A stretch of DNA of 64,000 nt from JAFLTL01 sp964389525 (GTDB lineage: Bacteria > Bacteroidota > Bacteroidia > Bacteroidales > Muribaculaceae), in the NCBI GenBank assembly GCA_964389525.1, contig CAYMEX010000001.1, positions 186,001 to 250,000 of the forward strand, written 5' to 3'. The position numbers and the translations under genes were made by a program. Shown piece after piece: positions 30,873-39,812 of the stretch. Every line of letters starts with the position of its first letter. Position 1 is the stretch's first letter. The notes below the pieces were generated by a model, which was not told the origin of the DNA, did not search any database, and was given only the letters and a program-made list of their open reading frames with translations.

Positions 30873-33476
30873 TTAGATTTCTACTTTGTAGCTGCCTGCG
30901 GTGTATTCGGTAGCATTCACCTCACCGGGGAGTGTCACCGATGCGGTTGCGCCCTCGGGGATAGTGAAATTCCAGATCCACTTGTTACCCTCATATTTCC
31001 ATGAGCTCTTGATCTTGCCGGCGGCCGAGTTGTATTCGGCGTTGACAAAACCGAGACGGCGGTCGGGCATCGGTTTCATTACGATATGCTTGAAGCCGGG
31101 CTTCGATGTGTCGGCCGAGATGCCGGCCATGGTCTCCCACATCCACTCGCACACGCAGCCATAGGCATAGTGGTTAAAGCTGTTCATGCCGCGCGGACCC
31201 ATGCCGTGCTCGATCATGTAGCTGTTCCAGCGCTCCCATATTGTTGTGGCACCGTTGTCTACTGAGTAGAGCCAGCTCGGATTCTTGCGCTGGAAGAGGA
31301 GCTCGTAGGCGATGTCGCCCATGCCGTTCTCAGTCAGGGTCGGCATAAGTATCGAAGTGCCGAGAAAACCGGTCTGCAGACAGTTGTCGTGTTCTGCGAA
31401 ATTCTGGCGCAGACGGGCGATCATGTCGGCTTTGGCCTCGCCGTCAACAAGTCCGTTCTTCAGTGCGAAGAGCGCCGGTGTCTGCATCGTGTTGAGTATC
31501 TCTGTTTTGAATTTGCCGTCGCTTGTGAGGAAGTTATCCTGAAGGTGCTTGCGGGCCTCGGCGGCCATGCGCTCATATTTTGTGGCATCGCGGCCGGTGG
31601 CTTTGGCCATGTCGCGCATCATCTCGGCGTCGATAAGCCAGTAGCTTCCGCTGAGGTAGTCCCAGTAGGCATAGGCGTCATCCCTGATGATTGTCTTGCC
31701 GTTCTCGTCCTGGGTGTAGATGCCGCCGCCACAGCTCTCGAGAGGCTCGTAGCTGAGCCAGTCGCCCCACTGGTAGTTGCCGTTTTCCTTGCTCAGTGCC
31801 TTGTGACTGGCTTTGTTCTCGCTGAGGTGGCCGATGTATTTCTCCATAGCGGCCCAGTTCTCATCGATGATCTTGGTATTGTCAAACTGCTTCCACACTA
31901 CCCACGGCACGATCACGCCGGCGTCGGCCCAGCCAAGACGCATCATGTCGTTAGGCATGGCGCCGTATTGTGCCTGAGGGGCTACACCCGGAAATCCGCC
32001 GAGATCAGTCTGTGTGTCGCGCATGTCGCGCATCCATTTGTGGAAGAAATCGCTTGTGTTGGCGAAGAATGTGCCTGTCTCAGAGAATACCTGTGTGTCG
32101 GCGGTCCAGCCGAGACGCTCATTGCGCTGCGGGCAGTCGGTCGGTACCGACAGATAGTTTGAGCGCTGTCCCCAGAGTGTGTTGGAGATGAGTTTGTTCA
32201 CGAGATCATTGCCTGTCGATATAGTGCCGGTCTCAAGTTCGGCGGCGATCGATGTCACGGGCACCGATTTCACCGATTTGATGCGTACCTCGTCGTCGGC
32301 GGTCACCGAAGCGAAGCGGTAGCCGTAGAACGTATGGCTGGGCTGATAGTCCACATAGCCGTCGTTGTTGCCGAAGGTATATTTCATTATCATGCCGGTC
32401 TCCGGGATGCGCAGGTTCAGGCGGTGGCAGCTCCCTTCGGGGCCGTCCATGCCGCGGCTCTTGGCGCCGTTGCCGTCATTGAGAAGTTCGGCGGGCAGAC
32501 ATGTGAGTGTCGTGCCTTCCTTGGCCATGAACTCAAACGAGGGTACTGCGGCGCAGTTCTGGCCGAAATCGAGCACCAGAGTCTCGCCGGGAGTGATCAC
32601 GATCTCCTCGCCGGGCTTGTATGTCTTGTTCACGACGACCTTGCCGTAGTTGTCGTCGTTTGCGCCGGTCACGCCTTTCCATGTATAGGCCGTTGTCGGG
32701 GTCAGGGCAAGATCCTCGCGGAGGTAGATCTCTGCACCCTGCGAGGGGAGTATCTCCCCTTTGAACTCGGTGTTTGCTTCAGGGGTCGAGAGCTTCTCGG
32801 GAGTAGCGTAGCCGGGCATGATGCGCGCGTCATACTCCTCGCCGTCAAATATTGCGGCATGAGTCACCGGACCGGCCACGCCGGCTTTCCAGTCCGAGAG
32901 GTTGGTGCCGTAATACTGCTTGCTTCCGTCGTCAAAGGTCAGCTCCAGCACTCCGCGGAATGCGGGCTTCTTGCCGATCATGCCGTCGTGGCCGCCGGGA
33001 GTGATGATCTTGTCGGCCCACCAGCCGGGAGTCACCTGCACCGCAAGCACATTCTCCGCTCCTTTGGCCGTCGCGATTGCGTCGGTTATGTCGTAGGTAA
33101 ACGACCGCTTGGTCTTGTCGTAGTGTGTGAAGCCCGGTTTGAGTATTTCTTCTCCTACGGGCTTGCCGTTGACATAGAGCTCATAAACACCGAGTCCGGC
33201 CGTCATCCATCGGGCCGAAGTGACTTTGCAGCTGTTTTTAAGAGTCGACACAAACCACGACGCGCCGTCGGCTGCACGCTCGTTGTCGCCTGTGATTTTA
33301 CCGCTGATCACCGGGGCGTCGGCGGCCGAGATCCATTCAGAGTGGTTCCATGCCGAGTTGTCGAGAGCGGCGGTGCGCACACCGACCGGATCGATTGTAC
33401 GGCCGTAGAGGCTTTGGCCTGATGCTGACATCAGCAGGATGCCGGACATCAATCCGGCGAAGATTTTTTTATTCAT
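30873..33476 (-). CDS. GH78 alpha-L-rhamnosidase
   Basis: An 867-residue exported enzyme that removes terminal alpha-L-rhamnose. Signal peptide at about 1-26. Then beta-sandwich domains including the rhamnosidase N-terminal fold (GLGVYELYVNGKPVGEEILKPG, VQVTPGWW), the concanavalin-like region, and the (alpha/alpha)6 catalytic barrel with SVPTDCPQRNERLGWTADTQVF, which holds the acidic catalytic residues and is diagnostic for GH78. The C-terminal region (YGCVCEWMWETMAGISAD, FVNAEYNSAAGKIKSSW) is also typical. It stands as a single gene; released rhamnose could be used by the rhaBAD genes at 11-16 kb. Confidence 0.93.
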   Translation of the reverse strand: MNKKIFAGLMSGILLMSASGQSLYGRTIDPVGVRTAALDNSAWNHSEWISAADAPVISGKITGDNERAADGASWFVSTLKNSCKVTSARWMTAGLGVYELYVNGKPVGEEILKPGFTHYDKTKRSFTYDITDAIATAKGAENVLAVQVTPGWWADKIITPGGHDGMIGKKPAFRGVLELTFDDGSKQYYGTNLSDWKAGVAGPVTHAAIFDGEEYDARIMPGYATPEKLSTPEANTEFKGEILPSQGAEIYLREDLALTPTTAYTWKGVTGANDDNYGKVVVNKTYKPGEEIVITPGETLVLDFGQNCAAVPSFEFMAKEGTTLTCLPAELLNDGNGAKSRGMDGPEGSCHRLNLRIPETGMIMKYTFGNNDGYVDYQPSHTFYGYRFASVTADDEVRIKSVKSVPVTSIAAELETGTISTGNDLVNKLISNTLWGQRSNYLSVPTDCPQRNERLGWTADTQVFSETGTFFANTSDFFHKWMRDMRDTQTDLGGFPGVAPQAQYGAMPNDMMRLGWADAGVIVPWVVWKQFDNTKIIDENWAAMEKYIGHLSENKASHKALSKENGNYQWGDWLSYEPLESCGGGIYTQDENGKTIIRDDAYAYWDYLSGSYWLIDAEMMRDMAKATGRDATKYERMAAEARKHLQDNFLTSDGKFKTEILNTMQTPALFALKNGLVDGEAKADMIARLRQNFAEHDNCLQTGFLGTSILMPTLTENGMGDIAYELLFQRKNPSWLYSVDNGATTIWERWNSYMIEHGMGPRGMNSFNHYAYGCVCEWMWETMAGISADTSKPGFKHIVMKPMPDRRLGFVNAEYNSAAGKIKSSWKYEGNKWIWNFTIPEGATASVTLPGEVNATEYTAGSYKVEI

Positions 33477-33530
33477 TGCTTGGGGGTTGGTGATTGGTCT
33501 TTTAAGGTTGTGGATTTGAAAATGTCAGTT

Positions 33531-33562
33531 CAAATTTACTTAAATCTGTCGGGATAATCAAG
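33531..33562 (-). promoter_or_regulatory. Promoter of the GH78 gene
   Basis: On the minus strand, CTTG (33562-33559; one mismatch), 20 bases, TAAATTTG (33538-33531), 55 bases before the ATG. Confidence 0.5.
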
Positions 33563-33585
33563 TGAAAATGGCCAATTGCCGACTT

Positions 33586-33619
33586 TTTGTTAACATGTGG
33601 GGCGAAACAGTTAAATTTG
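33586..33619 (+). promoter_or_regulatory. Promoter of the DUF486 gene
   Basis: TTTG (33586-33589), 22 bases, TAAATTTG (33612-33619) on the plus strand, 35 bases before the ATG. It is divergent from the GH78 promoter. Confidence 0.5.
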
Positions 33620-33653
33620 CATCTCAAAATACGGTTTCCAACAAAATGAAAAT

Positions 33654-34025
33654 ATGAATGCCTGGTTTACAATCCTGCTGCTCGTTGTGTCGAATGTTTT
33701 TATGACGTTTGCCTGGTATGGCCACCTAAAGCTGCAGCAGATGAAACTCATCACCTCCGATACCCCGCTGATATTCGTCATACTCATCTCATGGGGTATC
33801 GCGCTTGCCGAATATAGCTGTCAGGTACCGGCCAACCGCATAGGTTTTCAGGGCAACGGCGGAGCCTTTTCGCTGATGCAGCTGAAAGTCATTCAGGAGG
33901 TTATTACGCTTGTCGTGTTCACGGTCTTTTCCGTTGTATTCTTCCGCGGAGAGCCCTTGCATTGGAATCATTTTGCTGCCTTCCTTTGTCTTGTCGCGGC
34001 GGTGTATTTTGTTTTTCTTAAATAA
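33654..34025 (+). CDS. DMT-superfamily small membrane protein (DUF486)
   Basis: A 123-residue protein with four hydrophobic helices, the size and layout of DUF486/small-multidrug-resistance-like members. Characteristic segments are SNVFMTFAWYGHLK near the N-terminus, ILISWGIALAEYSCQVPANRIG in the middle and FLCLVAAVYFVFLK at the end. The transported compound, if any, is not known. It is monocistronic, followed by the tRNA-Ser gene with its own promoter. Confidence 0.88.
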   Translation: MNAWFTILLLVVSNVFMTFAWYGHLKLQQMKLITSDTPLIFVILISWGIALAEYSCQVPANRIGFQGNGGAFSLMQLKVIQEVITLVVFTVFSVVFFRGEPLHWNHFAAFLCLVAAVYFVFLK

Positions 34026-34126
34026 TTCGTAGGCTATCGATCTGGCTGTGAGGTAATAGTGTTTTATGAAGATAAAAATGTCAAAAAAAATATTGTCTGA
34101 CGTTGGAGGATAATAAAAAATAATTG

Positions 34127-34134
34127 TAAATTTG
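34127..34134 (+). promoter_or_regulatory. -7 box of the tRNA-Ser gene
   Basis: TAAATTTG, 18 bases before the tRNA. The -33 position has only a weak match (GTTG near 34102). Confidence 0.5.
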
Positions 34135-34152
34135 CACTCGCAAAGTGCACAA

Positions 34153-34239
34153 GGAAAGGTGCCGGAGTGGTCGATCGGGGCGGTCTCGAAAACCGTTGTG
34201 CCCTTGCGGGCACCCAGGGTTCGAATCCCTGCCTTTCCG
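34153..34239 (+). tRNA. tRNA-Ser (CGA)
   Basis: Acceptor stem GGAAAGG (34153-34159) pairs with CCTTTCC (34232-34238), discriminator G. The anticodon loop is CTCGAAA between GCGGT and ACCGT, giving anticodon CGA, which reads the serine codon UCG. A long variable arm (GTGCCCTTGCGGGCAC) makes it class II, as expected for serine. The T arm is AGGGTTCGAATCCCT. The CCA end is not encoded. Confidence 0.96.
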
Positions 34240-34243
34240 CCTT

Positions 34244-34276
34244 AAGAGGCTGCAAGTCATCAGCTTGCAGCCTCTT
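34244..34276 (+). terminator. Terminator of the tRNA-Ser gene
   Basis: AAGAGGCTGCAAG / CTTGCAGCCTCTT, a 13-base-pair perfect stem with a 7-base loop, followed by TTAT. It starts four bases after the tRNA end. Confidence 0.85.
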
Positions 34277-34310
34277 TTATTGTTAAACCGGTCAATTCTG
34301 ATATAGCAGG

Positions 34311-35204
34311 ATGGATGCGCGCGAAAAAGCGATATATCGTATTACATTGGTTGGCACAGCAGTCAATGCGCTATCGATAGTCCTTAAACTTGTTGCCGGT
34401 ATTCTCGGCAGGAGCTCTGCGATGATTGCTGATGCAGTGCACTCGTTGAGCGACTTTGTCACAGATCTTATTGTGCTTGTGTTCGTAAGGGTTGCCGGCA
34501 AACCGTCCGACAAAAGCCACGACTACGGGCACGGTAAATTTGAGACTATGGCGACGATGCTTATAGGGATTATACTCATTTTTGCCGGTATAGGGCTGAT
34601 GTATAATGGCATTCAGCGAATTATGCTGAGCATTGAGGGCGTCGGCATACCACGGCCGACATATCTGGCACTGTCGGTTGCGGTTATCTCAATTTTGTCT
34701 AAAGAGTGGCTATACCGTGTCACCGCAAGAAAGGGCCATGAGCTGAACTCTCATGCGGTCGTAGCTAATGCGTGGCATCATCGTAGCGACGCCGTGTCAT
34801 CGGTCGGAACACTCATCGGGGTGGCAGGAGCGATGTTCCTTGGTCCGCGGTGGCATATTCTCGACCCTGTGGCGGCGGTTGTTGTAAGCATGTTTATTGT
34901 AAAAAGTGGCTACGACATAACCAGGCCATGCTTCGGGGAATTACTGGACGAATCGTTGCCCGAGGCTCAGGAGAAGGAAATAGTGCGTATTGCCATGTCT
35001 GTTTCAGGCGTTAGAGCTATCGGTGATATGCGCACACGCCGCATTGGCAACAATATAGCTGTTGATATATGCACTAAGATGGATGGTGGTATCACCCTTT
35101 CACAGGCACACTGTATTGCTTCTGCAGTCGAGAAAGCATTGCACGACACATTCGGCAGAAACTCGATCATAAGCGTCCACATGGAGCCTGTTTGTGACAA
35201 ATGA
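34311..35204 (+). CDS. Cation diffusion facilitator (zinc/iron efflux) transporter
   Basis: A 297-residue CDF-family antiporter that exports divalent metal ions. The first metal-site helix reads MIADAVHSLSDFVTD (38-52; His and Asp ligands) and the second HHRSDAVSSVG, both diagnostic. Six membrane helices are followed by a cytoplasmic ferredoxin-like C-terminal domain (VSGVRAIGDMRTRRIGNNIAVDICTKMDGGITLSQAHCIASAVE). Metal specificity cannot be read from the sequence. It precedes pyk by 17 bases, so the two may be co-transcribed. Confidence 0.93.
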   Translation: MDAREKAIYRITLVGTAVNALSIVLKLVAGILGRSSAMIADAVHSLSDFVTDLIVLVFVRVAGKPSDKSHDYGHGKFETMATMLIGIILIFAGIGLMYNGIQRIMLSIEGVGIPRPTYLALSVAVISILSKEWLYRVTARKGHELNSHAVVANAWHHRSDAVSSVGTLIGVAGAMFLGPRWHILDPVAAVVVSMFIVKSGYDITRPCFGELLDESLPEAQEKEIVRIAMSVSGVRAIGDMRTRRIGNNIAVDICTKMDGGITLSQAHCIASAVEKALHDTFGRNSIISVHMEPVCDK

Positions 35205-35221
35205 ATGATAGTTAAAGAAAT

Positions 35222-36640
35222 ATGCAGAAATTTACAAAAATAATAGCGACTGTATCCGATAAACGATGTGAGGTTGAATTCATAAAATCGCTTTCCGACG
35301 CGGGTGTAAATGTCGTGAGGATGAACTCGGCTCATCTCGGCTATGAGGGGTTCAGGAAAATCGTTGAGAATACACGCGCGGCCAACCCCGCGCTTGCAGT
35401 TATGATGGACACCAAGGGGCCTGAGATACGCACGACGGCGACTGTCACAGGAGAAGCCCTTGAGATCCGTACAGGCGACATTGTCCGGGTCAGCGGCAAC
35501 CCCGATGGACTTACTTCGGGCGATGAGATCTGCCTGAGTTATGCCGGTATAGCCAGGGTTCTCAAAGTCGGCGACTTCATACTTGTCGATGACGGCGAAC
35601 TGGAGTTTGAGGTTATTGAAACCGATGGAAAGACTGTTGTGGCAAGGGCATCCAACGACGGCATGCTTGGCTCGCGCAAGAGTGTGAACCTCCCCGGCGT
35701 GAGCGTCGACCTTCCCGCTGTGACCGAGCGCGACCGCGTGAACATCGGCTATGGTGTTCAGCTTGGCGTGGACTTCATTGCGCATTCCTTTGTCCGTTCG
35801 GCTGCCGATGTCAGAGAGGTGCAGGAGATCCTCGACTCGCTTGGGTCCGATGCGAAAATCATCTCGAAGATCGAGAATCAGGAGGGCATCGACAACATCG
35901 ACGAGATACTTGAGGCATCCTACGGCATTATGGTCGCACGCGGCGATCTCGGCATCGAGGTCTCTGCCGAGCGCATCCCCGGCATACAGTCGATGTTGAT
36001 ACACAAGTGCATCACGGCTCACAAACCTGTCATAGTCGCAACACAGATGCTTCACACCATGATCGAGCATCCGCGTCCCACGCGTGCTGAGATTTCCGAT
36101 GTAGCCAATGCCGTCTATCAGCGGGCCGATGCCATGATGCTCTCTGGCGAGACCGCCTACGGCAAATATCCGCTTGAGGCCGTCGGCATTATGACCAGTG
36201 TTGCAAAAGAGGTGGAGAAAGGATTGAAAAACAAAATGGATGTACCGCCGTTGCTCGATGCGGCAATCCCTTCGTTCCTTGCTCACGAGGCAGTGATGTC
36301 AGAGAACAAAGTCGGAACGAAAGCCATACTCACCGATGCCTACCGTGGCGTTTCCGCCCGCTTCATCGCCTCTTTCCGAGGAAGCATACCCACGTTCGCT
36401 ATATGCCATAATACCAGCGTGCAGCGTTGGCTCGCACTCAGCTATGGAGTGAAGGCCTATCTCGACTCGCGCACCGACTGTTTCGTCCCCGGACATTCGG
36501 TTGAGGCCGTCCGTCAGATTGTAGCCGATGATCATATCGCTGCCACCGACCGCATCGCATACCTCACCGGCACCGACAAGGGAGCCCGCGCTCTCGAGAT
36601 CCTCACCCCCGCCGAAATCCTCGCTTCTCCCAATTCGTAA
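35222..36640 (+). CDS. pyk: Pyruvate kinase
   Basis: Converts phosphoenolpyruvate and ADP to pyruvate and ATP in glycolysis. Motifs in order: VRMNSAHLGYEGF (substrate loop, N and H as in the NxSH motif), MMDTKGPEIRT, KIENQEGIDNIDEIL with the catalytic lysine region, MVARGDLGIEV (Mg-binding), and PTRAEISDVANAVYQRADAMMLSGETAYGKYP. The C-terminal domain is complete; at 472 residues it has no extra PEP-utiliser domain. It is the second gene after the CDF transporter. The end is followed by the CCCCACATC hairpin repeat. Confidence 0.96.
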   Translation: MQKFTKIIATVSDKRCEVEFIKSLSDAGVNVVRMNSAHLGYEGFRKIVENTRAANPALAVMMDTKGPEIRTTATVTGEALEIRTGDIVRVSGNPDGLTSGDEICLSYAGIARVLKVGDFILVDDGELEFEVIETDGKTVVARASNDGMLGSRKSVNLPGVSVDLPAVTERDRVNIGYGVQLGVDFIAHSFVRSAADVREVQEILDSLGSDAKIISKIENQEGIDNIDEILEASYGIMVARGDLGIEVSAERIPGIQSMLIHKCITAHKPVIVATQMLHTMIEHPRPTRAEISDVANAVYQRADAMMLSGETAYGKYPLEAVGIMTSVAKEVEKGLKNKMDVPPLLDAAIPSFLAHEAVMSENKVGTKAILTDAYRGVSARFIASFRGSIPTFAICHNTSVQRWLALSYGVKAYLDSRTDCFVPGHSVEAVRQIVADDHIAATDRIAYLTGTDKGARALEILTPAEILASPNS

Positions 36641-36711
36641 TCCGGCATTCGCCGAAGTGAGGCTGCACCTGTCACGCCTGCCTATCCGTCGAAGACCGAA
36701 ATAATACCGGG

Positions 36712-36745
36712 CCCCACATCGAGCGCGTAGCGCGACGGTGTGGGG
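36712..36745. repeat. CCCCACATC hairpin, copy 3, between convergent genes
   Basis: CCCCACATCgagcgcgtagcgcgacGGTGTGGGG: outer stem CCCCACA-like / TGTGGGG, inner GCGC pairing. The 45 bases before it (CTGTCACGCCTGCC, CGTCGAAGA, ATAATACC) match those before the hairpin at 18304. It lies between the pyk stop and a minus-strand gene end, so it could terminate both. Confidence 0.65.
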
Positions 36746-36756
36746 CTTGATTGCGA

Positions 36757-37533
36757 TTACCAGTCAAAGGTCTGCTCTGTTTCCAGCTTTGCCTCAAGTT
36801 CATTAAGATTAAATTCCTTCCACACTTCGTCCGGATGTAAAGATGTGTAAATAGTCACGACATCGCCGTACTGCTCTCTGGCGCAATTTATTATATACCG
36901 ATATGCATCCTTGCAGTCGTCGAAAGCTATGATTTTTTCATCTTCCGGCAGATTCTTTGGCCAATATTCGTCACATGTGCGGTATTCGTCGTGAGTGCAT
37001 ACAATTTTAAGTTCAAGTTTGTCACAACTGATTAGTCCCATTTCCTTGCCACCCACAATTAGAGTCTTTTTCTTTTTATTGTATTGGAAATCATCGCAGA
37101 GATAAATCTGCTGAGGATATGTGTCATCGACATATTTTTCCCAAATATCCTTCAGCTCCCACATGTCCCATCCGCACACGACTCGCCAGTTTATTCCATA
37201 GTAACTCCAAAGACTACAGTAGACTTTACCGTCATTGAAGTAAATCCATTCAGGGCCATATCCTAATTCAATGACGTGCCGTCCAAAAGTACATCCCCAC
37301 ACAGGAGGATCATATTCCTCCCACTTGTCTCCGTCGACCTTATGATAAAAACTCGTGTAGCCTGACCAGTTATATGCAATCGGCGTCTTCGTTGTGCGCA
37401 GTGTCTCAATCATCGCCTCGTTTAGTTGTCCGGGCATCTTGACATACTCTCCGTCGTCACCGCAGCTGGTTATGACGCACGCAAGAAGGGCGGCTATTAT
37501 AGCCGGTACAAAAAATAAACCTGTCTTTTTCAT
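36757..37533 (-). CDS. Unrecognised lipoprotein
   Basis: A 258-residue predicted lipoprotein that I do not recognise. The signal and lipobox are MKKTGLFFVPAIIAALLACVITSC (Cys near 24) followed by GDDGEYVKM, whose acidic residues after the cysteine resemble a surface-export signal in Bacteroidota. The rest is rich in Trp, Tyr, Lys and Asp (NWSGYTSFYHKVDGDKWEEYDPPVWG, WSYYGINWRVVCGWDMWELK) and probably beta-rich. It is more AT-rich than neighbouring genes, suggesting separate ancestry. I use the ATG at 37533. It ends just after the hairpin repeat. Confidence 0.7.
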   Translation of the reverse strand: MKKTGLFFVPAIIAALLACVITSCGDDGEYVKMPGQLNEAMIETLRTTKTPIAYNWSGYTSFYHKVDGDKWEEYDPPVWGCTFGRHVIELGYGPEWIYFNDGKVYCSLWSYYGINWRVVCGWDMWELKDIWEKYVDDTYPQQIYLCDDFQYNKKKKTLIVGGKEMGLISCDKLELKIVCTHDEYRTCDEYWPKNLPEDEKIIAFDDCKDAYRYIINCAREQYGDVVTIYTSLHPDEVWKEFNLNELEAKLETEQTFDW

Positions 37534-37612
37534 AGCGCTGTAAGTTGAAATGTGATATCGCAAAAATACAAATCTGAAATAATAGAACAATACAGTCAGT
37601 CAATAAAATGCA

Positions 37613-37651
37613 AAAAAAAGTTCAGGGGAATGATTCGCCCTGAACTTTTTT
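37613..37651 (-). terminator. Terminator after the S9 peptidase gene
   Basis: AAAAGTTCAGGG...CCCTGAACTTTT with A- and T-runs on both sides, about 20 bases after the S9 stop. It can work in both directions. Confidence 0.8.
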
Positions 37652-37670
37652 GATTATGCCGTTGCGGCGT

Positions 37671-39782
37671 TTATTTCGCTTCGGGTTTCAGCCAGCGGTC
37701 GAGCCAGCGGAAGAACACGCGCTGCCACATTACTGAGTTCTGAGGCTTCAGGATCCAGTGGTTTTCGTCGGGGAAGATGAGCATTTCGGCGGGGATGCCA
37801 CGCAGACGTGCGGCGTTAAAGGCCATTTCGCCCTGCGACGAAAGTATGCGGTAGTCATATTCGCCGTGGGTGATGAGGATCGGCGCGGTCCACTTGTCCA
37901 CGAACTTGTGGGGCGACGTGGCGAATGTGCGCTGTGCGGTGGCGTTGTCCTTATCCCAGAACGGGCCGCCGAGGTCCCAGTTGGCGAAGAAAAGCTCCTC
38001 GGTCTCGAGATACTGTGCCTCAAGATTGAAGATGCCGGCATGGGCGATCAGGCAGGCGAAGCGGTTTTCGTGGTGGCCGGCAAGCCAGTACACCGAGAAG
38101 CCGCCATACGATGCGCCTACTGCGCCGATGTGGTCGCCGTCGACATACGGCTCTTTCTTCATGTCGTCGACTGCGCTGAGATAGTCACGCATGTTCTGGC
38201 CTCCGTAATCGCCTGAAATCTGGGCGTTCCATTCGGTGCCGAAGCCCGGAAGACCGCGGCGGTTGGGAGCGATGACGATATAGCCCTGCGATGCCATGAG
38301 CGAGAGGTTCCAGCGGTAGCTCCAGAACTGGCTGACTGCCGACTGAGGGCCGCCCTGACAATAGAGTATGGCGGGATATTTCTTCGTCGGATCGAAGTTT
38401 GGCGGGTAAACTACCCATGTTGTTATCTCCTTGCCGTCGGTTGCGGGAACCATGCGTTTCTCCACGGTTGGCATGTCGACCTGTGCGAGCACATCGGCGT
38501 TGATTTCGGTCAGGCGCGTCTGTGTGCCGTCGGCGGCGATGCGGTAGAGGTCGTTGGGGGCGATCATGGAGTGTGCGAGAGCGAGTACCGATCCGTCGGC
38601 CATAGGCACGATGCCCTCATAGTCGCATACGCCCTCGGCCACGGTCTTCACCTCTTTGGTGTCGAGTGCGATGTTGAATATCGGTTTCACACCTCCCTTA
38701 TAGGCGAGGAAGTAGATCGACTTGCTGTCGGGAGCCCACTGTATGTCGTCGACAGTGTAGTCCCACTCGGCGGTGATGTCGGTCTTATCTCCCGAAGTGG
38801 TGTCGAGCACCATTATGCGGTTCTTGTCGCTTTCATATCCGTCGTGCTCCATGCTCAGCCATGCAAGCTTGGTGCCGTCGGGCGAGAATGTCGGATTTGT
38901 GTCGTAGCCGTTGTTGCCTTCGGTGAGACATACGGTTGTGCCCGATGCGATGTCGAAGTGATAGAGATTGGAGTTGGTCGACAGAGCGTAGGCCTGGCCT
39001 TTCGACTTCTTCGATACGTAGACAATTCCCTTGGAGTCGGGAGTCCACACGATGCTCTCGATGCCGCCGAAGGGCTTTACAGGAGCCTCATACGGTTCGT
39101 CGGACATTACATCCTTAGCCTCGCCGCATGTGCCTTTTTCAAGATCGATTTCTGCGATGAAAGGATGAGGTATCTCAGTCACCCACTCGTCCCAGTGCTT
39201 GTACATCAGGTCGTCGATGACACGGCCGGTGGCTTTGGGCAGGTCGGGATAGATGTCCTGCGCATTGCGGGCGTATTTCACCGGTGAGATCATCACAATG
39301 CGGCTCTGGTCGGGCGAGATGCGGAATCCGTCAACGCCTGCCTCGACATTGGTGAGCTGCTTGCGCGCGCTGCCGTCGGCGTTCATCACCCACACCTGGC
39401 TTTTGCCGGTCTCGGCCGAGAGGAATGCGATGCGTTTGCCTCCGTCGATCCATACGGCGTTGCTCTCGCTTTTGGGAGTGGCGGTGATGCGTGTCGACTC
39501 GCCGCCGGTGGCGGGGATCGTGTAGAGGCATGCGTTGGAGCGGTTCTGCTCTACGCTCTCATAGGCAAGGCTGTAGAGCACCGTGTTGCCGTCGGGCGAC
39601 AGTGTCGGCGAGCTGAGGCGTCCGAGTGCCGACATCGCTTCTGTGGAAAAGACCCGTGAGGTCGCCTTGAAATCGGTCTTGTCGATCATCGGGGCGTCGG
39701 TGCTGCTGTCGCCGGTTCCGTTGCCTCCGCAGGCTACTGCCAGAGGCAGGATTGCTGCAGTCATTATGTGGCTGTATTTCAT
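37671..39782 (-). CDS. S9-family prolyl-oligopeptidase-type peptidase, lipoprotein
   Basis: A 703-residue exported serine peptidase of the acylaminoacyl/dipeptidyl-peptidase type. The N-terminus has a lipobox (LPLAVAC, Cys18). The first two-thirds form a beta-propeller built of WD40/PD40-like units (LSPDGNTVLYS, ISPDQSRIVMIS, WTPDSKGIVYVS, FSPDGTKLAWLS, WAPDSKSIYFL). The alpha/beta-hydrolase domain has GASYGGFS (Ser558), HGEYDYR (Asp643) and DENHW (His675) as catalytic triad. It lies 30 bases downstream of an M3 peptidase lipoprotein gene on the same strand; both may act on peptides in the periplasm. Confidence 0.93.
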   Translation of the reverse strand: MKYSHIMTAAILPLAVACGGNGTGDSSTDAPMIDKTDFKATSRVFSTEAMSALGRLSSPTLSPDGNTVLYSLAYESVEQNRSNACLYTIPATGGESTRITATPKSESNAVWIDGGKRIAFLSAETGKSQVWVMNADGSARKQLTNVEAGVDGFRISPDQSRIVMISPVKYARNAQDIYPDLPKATGRVIDDLMYKHWDEWVTEIPHPFIAEIDLEKGTCGEAKDVMSDEPYEAPVKPFGGIESIVWTPDSKGIVYVSKKSKGQAYALSTNSNLYHFDIASGTTVCLTEGNNGYDTNPTFSPDGTKLAWLSMEHDGYESDKNRIMVLDTTSGDKTDITAEWDYTVDDIQWAPDSKSIYFLAYKGGVKPIFNIALDTKEVKTVAEGVCDYEGIVPMADGSVLALAHSMIAPNDLYRIAADGTQTRLTEINADVLAQVDMPTVEKRMVPATDGKEITTWVVYPPNFDPTKKYPAILYCQGGPQSAVSQFWSYRWNLSLMASQGYIVIAPNRRGLPGFGTEWNAQISGDYGGQNMRDYLSAVDDMKKEPYVDGDHIGAVGASYGGFSVYWLAGHHENRFACLIAHAGIFNLEAQYLETEELFFANWDLGGPFWDKDNATAQRTFATSPHKFVDKWTAPILITHGEYDYRILSSQGEMAFNAARLRGIPAEMLIFPDENHWILKPQNSVMWQRVFFRWLDRWLKPEAK

Positions 39783-39812
39783 TGTCTGTTATATTCTGTC
39801 GTGTGGCTAAAA

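Noticed and set aside
34064..34255. A 63-codon minus-strand frame across the tRNA-Ser gene
   Set aside because: It is the reverse complement of the tRNA, a well-known source of false proteins with RQGFEPW-like sequence.
34967..36286. A 439-codon minus-strand frame opposite pyruvate kinase
   Set aside because: Antisense shadow of pyk and the end of the CDF gene; no family similarity seen.
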